This document shows, piece by piece, positions 11,488 through 22,006 of a stretch of 64,000 bases of DNA (the stretch's first letter is position 1; each line of letters starts with the position of its first letter). Source of the DNA: Candidatus Enterovibrio altilux (GTDB lineage: Bacteria > Pseudomonadota > Gammaproteobacteria > Enterobacterales > Vibrionaceae). The notes under the pieces were generated by a model that did no database searches, was not told the DNA's origin, and saw only the letters and a program-made list of their open reading frames with translations. A program made the position numbers and the translations under genes. The stretch covers positions 124,001-188,000 of the forward strand of contig NZ_CP020660.1 of NCBI RefSeq assembly GCF_002381345.1. Reading direction: 5' to 3'.

Positions 11488-12675
11488 AGCTTTGTTTCTT
11501 AATTTAAGTTTAGCTCGCAAATTTTAATATAATTCACTATGAGACGTTTGCTTACGTTTTAGGCATACTTAGCCCGTTCAGCTTATTTAACGCTTGTATC
11601 GTTGCGTGGGTTTCTTTAATCTGAGCGTTGCGCTCACTTAGGTTAGATGTCCCTCCCAGTGGTTTTTTAATTCGAATCATTGTTGTCTCTGCTAAAAAAC
11701 GTTTATGATAACTTGCTTTATTTTTTAAATAGGGAAACTGAATTTTTAACTAATACGCTAAACAGCTAGGCTCACTGAAATATTCAGGCCTATGAATAAG
11801 TTTCGTTACAAAATAACTAACTGGAAAAAGTATAATCAAGCTTTAATCAATTGTGACTCACTAGCATTCTGGATTGATGAAAAAGCTATCCAGCTATGGA
11901 ATCGAACTAAACAGAATAATCATGTAAAATCTCGTTCATTTAGTGACTCAATCATGACGGCGGCTCTCATGGTTAGATGCGTATTCTTAATACCATTGAT
12001 CGGTCTGCAAGAATTCATTAATTCTGCTTTTTAACTTTGCTCAACCGCCATTATCATCTTCTCACTATTCCTGTATTAAGAAAAGAGCCCAAACAGTTAA
12101 CATCGCGTTTAAGACGAAGGATAAAGGAACCATCTCGCACTTAGCTATTGATTATATGGAACTGAAAGTCTGCGATGAAGGCGAATGAAAAGTAAAAAAG
12201 CATGTCCTGATGGAAAACAGCGAGTTTAGCGCAAGTTATATTTAGCGGTAGATATACATATGCATGAAATCATTACTGTTGAGTTAAGTGCATAAAATGT
12301 GGCTGACGGTGAAGTACTACTAACTTGCTCAAAGAGACCCGCTGAACAATCAATGGAATATTTACTTTTGGTGCTTACGACACCGTTACTATTAAGCAAA
12401 TGGTTCCACTCATTCCCCAAAAAAAGGAGCAATTTTTTAAAAATGAGGTATGATTATCATAAATATTTTTTGTTAAAGACAGCAATGGTTCGAGTCAAAA
12501 ATTTTTACAGAAGCACATTGAATTTAAAGAGCACTACGCTCAGATTAAAAAAATATACGCCATGATAAAAGTATTACATAAGCTGATTTAGCAAGGAAGC
12601 CTTAAAATAAAAGTAATTTTTTAATCATTAACCATATGGAATTTATCATGTTTATTCACATTAGGAAACAAAGCC
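11488..12675. mobile_element. IS903-group composite unit, mirror orientation
   Basis: A minus-strand right-end fragment (11488-11713) joined to a plus-strand copy (11714-12675) with small internal deletions. The frame at 11792-12034 still encodes the first ~80 residues of transposase (MNKFRYKITNWKKYNQAL), clearly resembling the N-terminus of IS903 transposase, but it stops early. Confidence 0.88.
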
Positions 12676-12679
12676 AACG

Positions 12680-13049
12680 TAGATTGATAATTTAGTTTTT
12701 TGAGTTAAAAAACAAACTTTTTCTTAGTTTTTGTTTTGAACGCGACATTAACGGCTTTGGTTCACTCCCTGATAGACTAATAGTGAGGGATTGACAATGG
12801 CAGTTGAGTAAAGTAGAAAATAGAGTTAATGAATTTTAGTGTACATTTAAACGATATTGGCAATATTCGTTTGACCATGAAAACTATCATAATAGTTTCT
12901 TCATCAATCCAAAAAATTAATAAGTCACGGTTAATTAAAATTTGGTTATACTACTCCTGTTGGTTATTTTGTAACTTGCATATAGTGCTAAAAATTTAAA
13001 TGAACCTAGCGGTTTAGAGCGTAGGTTGAGGATTTAGGAAACCAAACCT
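12680..13049 (-). mobile_element. IS903-group remnant, minus strand, two joined pieces
   Basis: A short left-end piece (12680-12716) is followed by a longer left-half fragment ending in a degenerate terminal repeat near 13049. It leaves only about 40 bp before nrdR, so the nrdR promoter must lie inside or at the edge of IS sequence. Confidence 0.75.
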
Positions 13050-13091
13050 TAATATAGGTTACACTGGTAACTAATTATTAAAGGAGGTATA

Positions 13092-13541
13092 ATGTACTGC
13101 TCATTCTGTGGTGCTAATGAGACCAAAGTGATTGATTCACGTTTAGTAGCTGATGGCCATCAAGTGCGTCGTCGTCGTCAGTGTCTAGTGTGTAGTGAAC
13201 GTTATACCACGTTTGAAACTGCGGAATTGGTGATGCCGCGTATCATCAAAACTAATGGTAATCGAGACCCATTTACTGAAGATAAATTACGCGGTGGTAT
13301 TCAGCGGGCGCTAGAAAAACGGCCTGTCAGTGTCGAAGATATTGAACAAGCAATACGCACTATAAAATTAACTATTCGTTCGACGGGAGAACGTGAAGTT
13401 TCATCAACCATGTTAGGTAACTTGGTTATGGATGCATTGAAAGAACTTGATAAAGTCGCTTATATCCGCTTTGCTTCTGTGTATCACAGCTTTGAAAATA
13501 TTCAGGATTTCGGCGAAGAGATTGCCCGTTTGGAAAAATAG
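13092..13541 (+). CDS. nrdR: Transcriptional repressor NrdR
   Basis: A 149-residue repressor of ribonucleotide reductase genes that senses ATP/dATP. The zinc ribbon uses CSFC at the N-terminus and CLVC near residue 31, followed by an ATP-cone domain (about residues 49-139). A strong AAGGAGGT ribosome site lies 5 bases before the ATG. First gene of the conserved nrdR-ribD cluster; ribD starts 8 bp after its stop. Confidence 0.96.
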   Translation: MYCSFCGANETKVIDSRLVADGHQVRRRRQCLVCSERYTTFETAELVMPRIIKTNGNRDPFTEDKLRGGIQRALEKRPVSVEDIEQAIRTIKLTIRSTGEREVSSTMLGNLVMDALKELDKVAYIRFASVYHSFENIQDFGEEIARLEK

Positions 13542-13549
13542 TCGGCGAT

Positions 13550-14662
13550 ATGTTTTCTATTTTTGATTTCCAGATGATGCAGCGCGCCATTAATTTGACA
13601 ATCTTAGGCGTCTATACTGCAACACCTAACCCTAGTGTAGGTTGTGTGATTACGAAAGACGATCATATTGTTGGCGAAGGCTGCCATCTTAGGGCTGGTG
13701 AACCACATGCTGAAGTGCACGCACTAAATGCCGCCGGAAAACGTGCTAAAAATGCAACAGCATATGTCACATTAGAACCTTGCTCTCATTACGGTCGTAC
13801 TCCTCCTTGTACTCTTGCATTATTAGAGGCGGGTGTGAATCGTGTGGTTTGTGCTATGGTTGATCCTAACCCTAAAGTTGCTGGGCGTGGCATTCAATGC
13901 CTGAGAGATGCAAATATTCAAGTTGATATTGGGTTAATGGAAGTGCAAGCAGAAGCATTAAACCCAGGTTTTATTAAAGTCATGAAAACTGGCTTACCCT
14001 TCGTTCAACTCAAACTTGCTGCAAGCCTTGATGGTCGCACTGCACTATCTAATGGGAGAAGCAAATGGATCACTAGTTTTGAAGCACGGAAAGATGTTCA
14101 AACCTTTCGGTCCATGTCTGATGCGATCTTGTCCACTCGCCAAACGGTTGTTGATGATGACCCTTCGTTAAACGTGCGTTGGGATCAGCTTCCGAGCAAG
14201 ATTCAAGCAAATTATGAACAAGCATCATTACGACAGCCTGTGTGCGTGATCCTTGATAGCAAGGGCATGGTGCCATCAACATCACGGCTATTTTCGTTTC
14301 CTGGGAAGAAGATTATTCTGACGGCTAATCCTGCTGTCCTATTTACTCAAAAAAACATTGAAATCGTGGTGATCCCTAAAGCGTCTAATGGGCTAGATTT
14401 AAATGTCGCATTCCGCGTACTTGCGAGTAAAGGTATAAACCATATTTGGGTTGAAGCTGGTCCGACACTGGCGGGTAGTTTGCTTACCGAAGAGTTGGTG
14501 GATGAGCTTATCGTTTACCAAGCACCTAAACTTATGGGATCAGATAGTCGAGCATTGGTTAACCTTGTGGGTTACACCGAAATGGAGCAGGTCCTTACTT
14601 TTTCATTGACTGATGTTTGTCAAATTGGCAGTGATATCCGCCTACGTATGTACAAGCAGTAA
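13550..14662 (+). CDS. ribD: Bifunctional diaminohydroxyphosphoribosylaminopyrimidine deaminase / reductase
   Basis: Second and third steps of riboflavin synthesis from GTP. The N-terminal cytidine-deaminase-type domain holds the zinc site: HAEVHAL near residue 52 and PCSHYGRTPPC near 77-87. The C-terminal half is the reductase (QLKLAASLDGRTAL, then WVEAGPTLAGSLL near the end). At 370 residues it is full length. It follows nrdR closely. The expected next gene, ribE, is only a fossil here, separated from ribD by an IS remnant. Confidence 0.95.
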   Translation: MFSIFDFQMMQRAINLTILGVYTATPNPSVGCVITKDDHIVGEGCHLRAGEPHAEVHALNAAGKRAKNATAYVTLEPCSHYGRTPPCTLALLEAGVNRVVCAMVDPNPKVAGRGIQCLRDANIQVDIGLMEVQAEALNPGFIKVMKTGLPFVQLKLAASLDGRTALSNGRSKWITSFEARKDVQTFRSMSDAILSTRQTVVDDDPSLNVRWDQLPSKIQANYEQASLRQPVCVILDSKGMVPSTSRLFSFPGKKIILTANPAVLFTQKNIEIVVIPKASNGLDLNVAFRVLASKGINHIWVEAGPTLAGSLLTEELVDELIVYQAPKLMGSDSRALVNLVGYTEMEQVLTFSLTDVCQIGSDIRLRMYKQ

Positions 14663-14731
14663 TGCTCAACGTAAAAAAATATACTGATAAAAATTATTGA
14701 AGCAGTTGACCAATTTTAAACTATCATCCCA

Positions 14732-14755
14732 AGAAATCAAGAAATCAAGAAATCA
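14732..14755. repeat. Three tandem 8-bp repeats (AGAAATCA)
   Basis: Three direct copies of AGAAATCA in the spacer after ribD, just before the IS remnant. Probably slippage in low-complexity DNA. Confidence 0.7.
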
Positions 14756-14771
14756 TAAAAAATAGAAAAAA

Positions 14772-15579
14772 TGAAAAAAAGGAACTGCATTTTCAATCAA
14801 CACTCTAAACAGTTGGGCTTATTTAAATATTCAGGTCTATGATCAAGCTTTAGTGAATTGTGGTTCACTAACATTCTGGCTTGATGAAGAAACTATTCAG
14901 TTATGGAATCAAATTAAGCAGGGTAATCATGGAAGACCTCATTTATTTAGCTGCTGAGTCATTGATTCTACAGGGCCCAAAGTCTACGGTGAAGGAAAAT
15001 GAACAGTGAAAAAAGCATGGTACTCATGGGAAATGGCTAGTCTGGCGCAAGTTACATTTAGTGACAAATATAAATGCTCATGAAATCATTCCTGATAAAC
15101 TCAGTACATTAAATGTGACTGACGGTTAAGTACTACTTAACTTACTCAAATAAACCCACAGAAAACATTAATTAAATATCAGTCTATAGTGCTCACGACA
15201 CCAGACAACGTTATGAAGCTGCTCGTATTAAAAGAGCCGTTCCACTCATCTCACCAAGAGATGGAACAACTTTGGGAAAAAAGTTCATCCGCGTAATTTA
15301 ACGGTCAGTGACCAGAAGTATACGGTTTCAATCAGCATTGTAAAACGAGGTATGGTTGCTATAAATACTCCCTATCAGAGACGGTCATGTTTCGAGTCAA
15401 GAAATTACTTGGAAGAACATTGGGCCTAAGAGATTATAATGCTCAGAGTAGCGAGACTTACGCCATGATAAAAGCATTAAAGCAGTTGACAGAGCTAAGT
15501 ATGCCTAAAACAAAAGCAATTATTTAATCGTTAATGATGTTGAAATTTGTTATCTGAAATTAAATTAGAAAACAAAGCC
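14772..15579 (+). mobile_element. IS903-group remnant between ribD and the ribE fossil
   Basis: A plus-strand copy with internal deletions (about 0.8 kb), ending in AAACAAAGCC at 15579. Its right end lies directly against the surviving C-terminal codons of riboflavin synthase, so this IS, or a deletion next to it, removed the 5' three quarters of ribE. Confidence 0.85.
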
Positions 15580-15580
15580 G

Positions 15581-15785
15581 ATTAATGTAGTTGATAATGA
15601 TGGTTTTAAGTTTATGATTGTACCGCATACAGTATGTATAATGACCATCGAAGATTTTATTTTTGGAAGGCAGGTGAGTATTGAAGTCTATATAATAGCT
15701 TGCTATTTGGAAGAACAAATGATATGAGACCCTGCTGCGCAATAAACTGGCTGAAGGTAGCATGGTCATGGCGAGATTAGCCTAA
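15581..15785 (+). pseudogene. ribE: Riboflavin synthase, C-terminal fossil
   Basis: Directly after the IS end the frame reads INVVDNDGFKFMIVPHTV and later GRQVSIEVYIIACYLEEQM, recognisable as the end of riboflavin synthase (family pattern I/V-PHT ... G-x-x-VN-I/L-EVD-I-I-A-R-Y-L-E). It has D-to-Y and R-to-C changes and an in-frame TGA after EEQMI. A further stretch to the TAA at 15785 is in another frame. Only about 50 of ~217 codons remain and there is no start. The position between ribD and ribBA is exactly where ribE is expected. Confidence 0.85.
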
Positions 15786-15850
15786 ATTAATTTTTAATAA
15801 AACACCATCATTGCTATTTTAGTAAAGGTAGGAGTGACAAGGACAGAGTA

Positions 15851-16960
15851 ATGGCCATTAGCAGTGTAGAAGAGATCATTGAAGATATTCGTCAGGGTAA
15901 GATGATAATTTTAATGGATGGCGAAGACCGAGAAAATGAGGGCGATTTAATAATTGCTGCTGAAAAAATTACGCCAGAAGTAATTAATTTCATGGCAATG
16001 TATGGCCGTGGTTTGATCTGCTTAACTATGACCAAAGAATGCTGCCAACATCTTGGTTTACCGTTGATGGTGAGCGATAATAATGCTCAATTCTCTACTG
16101 CGTTTACTGTTTCAATTGAAGCTGCTAAGGGTGTCACCACTGGCATTTCTGCTGCAGATCGGGCGCGGACTATTGAAGCTGCTGTTGCGCCTAATGCGAT
16201 TGCTGCAGATTTGGTTCAACCAGGTCATATTTTTCCATTGATGGCTCAAGATGGTGGCGTACTAACTCGAGCGGGTCATACTGAAGCAGGTTGTGATTTA
16301 GCTCGGCTTGGTGGTTTTGCACCTTCAGGCGTGATTGTTGAAATCCTGAATGAAGATGGTACTATGGCGCGCCGTTCTGATCTGGAGCATTTTAGTGAAA
16401 AACACTCTATCAAATTGGGAACTATTGCTGATTTGATTGAATACCGTCACAATAATGAAACGACCATTGAGCGTGTTGCTGAATGTAAACTACCGACTGA
16501 CTTTGGTGAGTTTGATCTGATTATGTATAGGGATATCATTGATAATCAAGTGCACTACGTATTACGCAAAGGCGTAGTGGATAACCAGCCCACACTTGTT
16601 CGTGTTCATCTTCAAGATACTTTCACCGATGTACTTCATTTTGGTCTCTCTACATTGCGCAGTTGGTCCTTGAATGATGCAATTCAGCGTATTAATGAGG
16701 AAGGGGGAATATTAGTTATTTTAAGTAAGAAAGAATCAGCAGACAGCATTATCGAAAAAGTACGCAACTTTGAAGCGAAGGATAAAGGTGAGCGGCCTGA
16801 GTTAGTAAAGTTTCAGAATGCTAGTAGACAAGTTGGTATTGGTTCTCAAATTCTTGCAGATTTAGGAGTGGTGGAAATGCGCTTACTTTCTTCTTCGACA
16901 AAAAAATATAATTTTTTGTCTGGTTTTGGACTAAAAGTTGTGGAGTATGTTTGCGACTAA
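15851..16960 (+). CDS. ribB: 3,4-dihydroxy-2-butanone 4-phosphate synthase with GTP-cyclohydrolase-II-like domain
   Basis: A 369-residue protein. The N-terminal ~200 residues are a DHBP synthase, which makes the four-carbon unit for lumazine from ribulose 5-phosphate, with EDRENEGDL near residue 26 and [14 protein letters not shown] near 141. The C-terminal half is related to GTP cyclohydrolase II but lacks the zinc cysteines and the usual GDxxGSxRCDCG segment, so it is probably not an active cyclohydrolase; a similar inactive C-terminal domain is common in Vibrio RibB/RibBA proteins. It is followed by a strong terminator, which separates it from ribH. Confidence 0.92.
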   Translation: MAISSVEEIIEDIRQGKMIILMDGEDRENEGDLIIAAEKITPEVINFMAMYGRGLICLTMTKECCQHLGLPLMVSDNNAQFSTAFTVSIEAAKGVTTGISAADRARTIEAAVAPNAIAADLVQPGHIFPLMAQDGGVLTRAGHTEAGCDLARLGGFAPSGVIVEILNEDGTMARRSDLEHFSEKHSIKLGTIADLIEYRHNNETTIERVAECKLPTDFGEFDLIMYRDIIDNQVHYVLRKGVVDNQPTLVRVHLQDTFTDVLHFGLSTLRSWSLNDAIQRINEEGGILVILSKKESADSIIEKVRNFEAKDKGERPELVKFQNASRQVGIGSQILADLGVVEMRLLSSSTKKYNFLSGFGLKVVEYVCD

Positions 16961-16963
16961 ACT

Positions 16964-17031
16964 AAAAAGACACGTATAATAACAAAAAGCGCAGCTTAAG
17001 CTGCGCTTTTTGTTATTATACGTGTCTTTTT
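16964..17031 (+). terminator. Perfect 68-bp palindrome, intrinsic terminator after ribB
   Basis: Two 34-base arms (16964-16997 and 16998-17031) are exact reverse complements around TTAA. The core is the G/C-rich AAAAGCGCAGC / GCTGCGCTTTT terminator hairpin; the arms extend about 20 more bases, through GACACGTATAATAACA and its complement, and end in a T run. It begins 3 bp after the ribB stop. An IS903-group remnant starts at its far edge. Confidence 0.93.
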
Positions 17032-17872
17032 TCCTAAATCCAGGAACTAAATTATTAATCTATATTTTAAACAACGAGATTTATTTAAATATTTTAGATT
17101 GATGAAGAAGCTATTTAGCTATGGAATCAAACCAAGGAAAGTAACCGTGGGGAAACCCTTATTTATTTATCAATTTAGCCATTACTATGGGTCTCATGGT
17201 TAAACGTATATTCACAATGCTGTTGCTAGGTCAACAGAGTTTTATGACTTCTGTTTTTAAATTTATTCCACTGCCATTGTCATGATTTAGCACATGAACT
17301 CAAATGGTTAACGTCGTATTTAAAAAAATATTAAAGGAACCATCCTGTACTTAGTTATTCATGCTACTGGACTGAAAGTTTACGGTTAAGATGAGTGGTA
17401 AGTAAAAAAGTGTGGCATTAACGGTGAAAAGTTACCTAATTTATTTAAATGAATTTTTCTGCAAAATCAATGAAATACCATGTTTATGGTACAATACAGC
17501 ATTACAAATACCTTCGTATTAAACTAAGGGTTCTCTTCATCCTTCCAAGAAGTAATGCAGCTTTTGTGAAACGAAATCATCCGCATAATTTAACGGTCAA
17601 TTACCAAAAATTATACAGTTTAAATCAGCATTAAAAAATAAGGTATGATTACCATAAATCTTCCTTATCAGAAGCAGTAATGTTTCAAGTTAAAAAACTG
17701 TTAAAATGGACATTGAGCTTAAGGGATGACGATACCCAGATGGTCAAAACTCCTGCCATGATCAAAGCGTTAAATAAGCTAACAAGGATTGGTATGCCTA
17801 AAATGAAAATGAACGTTTAATAGTGAATCATATTGGGATTCGCTATTTGAACTAGAATTAGCAAATGAATTC
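17032..17872 (+). mobile_element. IS903-group remnant abutting the terminator palindrome
   Basis: A plus-strand copy with internal deletions. The outermost bases of its left terminal repeat coincide with, or are replaced by, the end of the palindrome (TCCTAAATCCAGGAAC follows directly). The right end is degenerate near 17872. The transposase is broken; a 61-codon shred at 17449-17634 remains. Confidence 0.83.
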
Positions 17873-17989
17873 ATTTTTACATTGTACTGTACACAAAAAG
17901 TGTTACGGGATAAGAGCTAGAAACTTTGTCTCAAAATATGATAAAGTTTCACAGTTTTTTATCTGATTAAATAAATTACAGGATAGTGC

Positions 17990-18460
17990 ATGAAGATAAT
18001 CGAAGGTACATTAGCAGCACCAAATGCTCAAGTTGCTATCGCTATCTCCCGCTTCAACAGTTTTATTAACGAAAGTTTGCTGGAAGGAGCCATTGATGCG
18101 CTTAAGCGTCATGGTCAAGTTAGCGACAAAAATATTACAGTAGTACGTTGCCCAGGCGCTTACGAGTTACCATTGGTGGTTCAACGTATTGCTAAAAGTG
18201 GTGGCTACGACGTCATTATTGCTATTGGCTCAGTGATCCGAGGAGGTACTCCGCACTTTGAATATGTGGCTGGGGAATGTAATAAAGGTTTGGCACAAGT
18301 AGCCCTAGAGTTTGATATTCCCGTTGCTTTTGGTGTACTAACCGTTGATTCCATCGAACAAGCCATAGAACGCGCTGGTACCAAAGCTGGTAACAAAGGA
18401 GCTTCGGCTGCATTAAGTGCGCTGGAAATGGTCAATATTCTATCCCAAATTGAATCCTAA
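17990..18460 (+). CDS. ribH: 6,7-dimethyl-8-ribityllumazine synthase
   Basis: Condenses the DHBP-synthase product with the RibD product to lumazine, the substrate of riboflavin synthase. A full-length 156 residues, with the family signature [11 protein letters not shown] containing the catalytic histidine (about residue 89). nusB begins 2 bp after its stop. Its presence with a broken local ribE means the pathway would end at lumazine unless another riboflavin synthase exists elsewhere. Confidence 0.96.
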   Translation: MKIIEGTLAAPNAQVAIAISRFNSFINESLLEGAIDALKRHGQVSDKNITVVRCPGAYELPLVVQRIAKSGGYDVIIAIGSVIRGGTPHFEYVAGECNKGLAQVALEFDIPVAFGVLTVDSIEQAIERAGTKAGNKGASAALSALEMVNILSQIES

Positions 18461-18462
18461 CG

Positions 18463-18930
18463 GTGGTTAACGTGAAACCAGCTGCAAGACGTAATGCACG
18501 TCATTTTGCAATACAAGCCATTTATTCTTGGCAATTGACCAGAGGTAATGTAACTGACATTGAAGCACAGTTTCTTTCTGCCGATAACTACGAAGAAGAA
18601 GAATACCATGCTGAAGAACCTCATTTATGTCAACCAGAAACTGACGTAGAGTATTTCCACGATTTATTTATGGGTGTCGTGTTGAACCATAAAGAAATGG
18701 ACAGCAAAATGCGTCCTTATTTGTCTCGTCCATTGCAAGATTTAGATGAAATAGAACATGTTCTCTTACTCTTAGCTATGTATGAATTAATGAAACGTAA
18801 AGATGTTCCTTTTAAAGTTGTAATCAACGAAGCCATTGAATTAGCTAAAAGTTTTGGCGCAGAAGACAGTCACAAGTTTGTGAACGGCGTACTGGATAAA
18901 GCAGTGTCATCATTAAAAAAATTTAGATAA
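18463..18930 (+). CDS. nusB: Transcription antitermination factor NusB
   Basis: A 155-residue all-helical RNA-binding protein acting with NusE at boxA in rRNA antitermination. [20 protein letters not shown] at the start and [27 protein letters not shown] near the end match the family. The likely start is GTG at 18463; a second in-frame GTG lies at 18472, but the longer form fits Vibrio NusB. Co-transcribed with ribH. Confidence 0.95.
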   Translation: MVNVKPAARRNARHFAIQAIYSWQLTRGNVTDIEAQFLSADNYEEEEYHAEEPHLCQPETDVEYFHDLFMGVVLNHKEMDSKMRPYLSRPLQDLDEIEHVLLLLAMYELMKRKDVPFKVVINEAIELAKSFGAEDSHKFVNGVLDKAVSSLKKFR

Positions 18931-18985
18931 CAGGCCAGCTTTGTTGACTTTGCCCTTAATCTCTTTTAATGCTTGGCGGGAAACA

Positions 18986-19869
18986 ATGTCAGGAAATGAA
19001 TTCGATTTGATTAATTGTTACTTCAAATCCCAGCCTGTTAATCGAAAAGACATTGTATTGGGTATTGGTGATGATGATGCGGCCATTATTTCTGTTCCTG
19101 AAAATAGTCAATTAGTTGTGACGACAGACACTCTTGTCGCAGGAACACATTTCTTTAAAATGTTAATCCAATAAAGATTGCTCATCAAGTACTTGCCTCA
19201 AACCTGAGTGATCTTGCCGCGATGGGGGCAGTTCCTGCGTGATGTTCTCTAGCATTGACAATGCCTAGATCCGATGAACTGTGGTTATAAGGTTTCTGTG
19301 AGGATTTTTATAAATCTACTGAATACTATAACGTTCAACTTGTTGGGGGACACCATGAAAGACCTGCTAAGTCTTACAATTACTCCCTAGGGTTTTGTCC
19401 TTGTAGGTACTATCATGCGCCGCGATGGTATAAAAATGAGAGATTGGTTGTATGTCACATTATCTGGTAATTTTTTTTAAATAGTCTTGAAGAAGTCTTC
19501 TTGAATCGTCATTACTATTCTCAACCACGTATTTTTACGGGTTGGTTTTTGATATAAAACATATCCTTAAAGCAAGTCAAGTTGCTGCTGTTATGCCTGC
19601 GGAAAGTCTGCCGGTATCAAAAGAGCTATTGCAATTTGTAGATAGCGCCAAGAAATCGACTACAATCGCGCTGAATAGCGGTGAAACGCATGAGCTTTGT
19701 TTTACGGTTCCTGAAAGCCATTGTAAAGTATTAGACATTGCGCTTGCTCATACGAATACACCAGTAACCTATGTTGGTTAGATCCGTTATGGTGCAGGAC
19801 GAAAAGTATTGTGAGAAGAAAAGCTTTTGATTAGCTATTGTCAGGCTGGGATGATTTTAGAAGTAATGT
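18986..19869 (+). pseudogene. thiL: Thiamine-monophosphate kinase, broken
   Basis: Starts well (ATG 18986, MSGNEFDLINCYFKS; IVLGIGDDDAAI; VVTTDTLVAGTHFF) and then breaks after about codon 55. Downstream pieces are still readable as ThiL in shifting frames: IAHQVLASNLSDLAAMGA near 19175, QLVGGHHE near 19335, and FDIKHILKASQVAA near 19543. There are several frameshifts and stops and about 90 bp of net loss. Its place between nusB and pgpA is the normal one. ThiL makes thiamine diphosphate from thiamine phosphate, so this route appears lost unless a second copy exists. Confidence 0.92.
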
Positions 19870-20358
19870 GTGAATAATCCGTTAAGTAGAATTCATCTGT
19901 CTAATCCTGTTCATTTGTTGGCTACTGGATTTGGTTCTGGATTGTCACCATGGGCTCCTGGAACTATGGGTACCTTAGTTGCGGTTCCTCTTTATTTACT
20001 TATGGTATCTTGGTCAGTTTTGTTACTACTTGCTGCAATTACAGTTGGTTTTGTGGTGGGCATTTACCTCTGTGGACGGACATCTGAAGACATGGGTGTA
20101 CATGACCATGGTAGCATCGTTTGGGATGAGTTTATAGGCTTCTGGGTTACCATGCTATTAACTCCAGTGATGGAGTGGCAGACGGTGCTTGCTGGCTTTA
20201 TAATTTTTCGTTTCTTTGACATTGTCAAACTTTGGCCAATAAGTTGGTTGGATAAAAAGATTCATGGTGGTTTTGGCATTATGTTGGATGACATTGTTGC
20301 AGGTTTAATGTCGATGGTTGTCCTTCGGGAAGGTCATCAATACTTTGGCTGGTGGTAG
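19870..20358 (+). CDS. pgpA: Phosphatidylglycerophosphatase A
   Basis: A 162-residue inner-membrane phosphatase of phospholipid synthesis. Visible: LATGFGSGLSPWAPGTMGTL at the N-terminus, DHGSIVWDEFIGFW in the middle, and DDIVAGLMS near the end, all typical of PgpA, with several hydrophobic segments. The start is GTG at 19870. Downstream of the thiL pseudogene it may depend on read-through from ribH-nusB. An IS unit begins about 110 bp after it. Confidence 0.93.
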   Translation: MNNPLSRIHLSNPVHLLATGFGSGLSPWAPGTMGTLVAVPLYLLMVSWSVLLLLAAITVGFVVGIYLCGRTSEDMGVHDHGSIVWDEFIGFWVTMLLTPVMEWQTVLAGFIIFRFFDIVKLWPISWLDKKIHGGFGIMLDDIVAGLMSMVVLREGHQYFGWW

Positions 20359-20465
20359 GTGAATACGAACAAGTTCAACAGTGGTTCTATTCTTTCTTAG
20401 TGGAGACGTAATTTACCACCGAGAATGGCTAAGATTGTGCTAAACAAGTGGGTCACGCTGTGCTA

Positions 20466-21731
20466 TGCTTTGTTTCTTAATTTGAGTTTCAATAGTAAGC
20501 TCCAATATGATAAATTAATAGACGATGACTTTCATTTTAAGTATATTTAGGCCTGTTAGCTTATTGAATATTTTTATCATTGCGTGAGTTTAGTTTAGTT
20601 AATCTGGGTATTGTAATCCCTTAGGCTCAATGTTCTTCTGAGTGATTTTTTGATTCAAAACGTTATTGTCTTTGATAGAGAACGTTTATAGTAACTATCC
20701 TTTATTTTTCAATACTCATTTGAATTGTATAACTTCTGGTAATTGATAATTTACACTCTAAATAGCTAGAATTACTAGAATATTCAAGTTTATGAATAAA
20801 TTTCGTTACAAAACCACTACTGGAGGCGGTATAATCAAACTTTAATTAATCATGCTTTACTAATATTAATGCTTGATGAAGAAGTCATTCAGCTATAGAA
20901 TTAAGCTAAGCGGAATAATCATGAAATACCTTGGTTTATTTAGCGACTTAGTCATTACGAGGGCTCTCATGGTTCAACGTATATCTTTAATGGTATCGAT
21001 TCTGTTTCAAATTATTTAACTGTCGTTGGCATGCTCTCATTATCTACGCATTAGCAATCGATCTCAAAGGGCTAGCGTCACGTTCAAGGCGAAGAATAAA
21101 GAAACCATCCCGCACTTAGCCATTGGTTTTACGGGGTTCAAGCTCTACGGTGAAAGCGAATGGTAAGCAAAAAAGCATTGCACTGATAGGAAACGTAGAG
21201 CCTTCATAAGTTACATTTAGCAGTAAATATAAACATGCATGAAATTATTGTTGCTACATTAAGCGCGTTAAATGTGACTAACGGTGAAGTGCTACCTAAC
21301 TTGCTCAAACAAACCCGCCGTGGAATCAATGAAATATCAGGCGATGGCGCTGATGACACCAAATAATGTTATGAAACTGTTCGTATTAAACGAGCGGTTC
21401 CACTTATTCCCCCAGACAAATAATTTTTTTGGGGAACGAAGTTATTCGCATAACTTAGCAGTTAATTACTAAAAGCCATACAATTCAAATAAGCCTTTGA
21501 AAATGAAGTATAGGTACCATAAACGTTGCCTATCAATGATAGGCCATATTTTGAGTCAAAGAACTACTTAATGAAAATTGAGCTTAAGGGAGCATCATGT
21601 GTAGATTAAAGAAACCAACAGCATGATAAAAGTGTTAAATAAACTAACAGGGCTAAATATGTTTAAAAACGTAAACTACTAGTGAATCATGTTGTAATTT
21701 ACTACGTGAATGTGAACTAGGAAACAAAGCC
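20466..21731. mobile_element. IS903-group composite unit, variant junction
   Basis: A minus-strand right-end fragment, longer than usual (20466 to about 20747), followed by a plus-strand copy lacking its first ~40 bp and ending at 21731 (AACTAGGAAACAAAGCC). Same layout as the other mirror-orientation units but with a shifted junction, probably from a later deletion. Transposase broken. Confidence 0.83.
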
Positions 21732-22006
21732 TTATTTATGGCAAGTTCAACAATGTGTTATTTTATACTTAATTAATAAGATTAGCAAGTATATGCAAGC
21801 TGTAAGACTCGACCGCGTAGCTTACAACAGTAAGATTGGTTCTACTATAGCTTATTATACACTTTTGCATTGCACTTGTTTGCCAACAAAATAGCACTGA
21901 ACATCAACGATAGTCACAACAGGCACTCCGCAAAAAACGAGGAACATTACACTAGGTTTCATTCATTCAATATATAACTTGTTTCTTTAATTATGAGTGC
22001 AATTAC

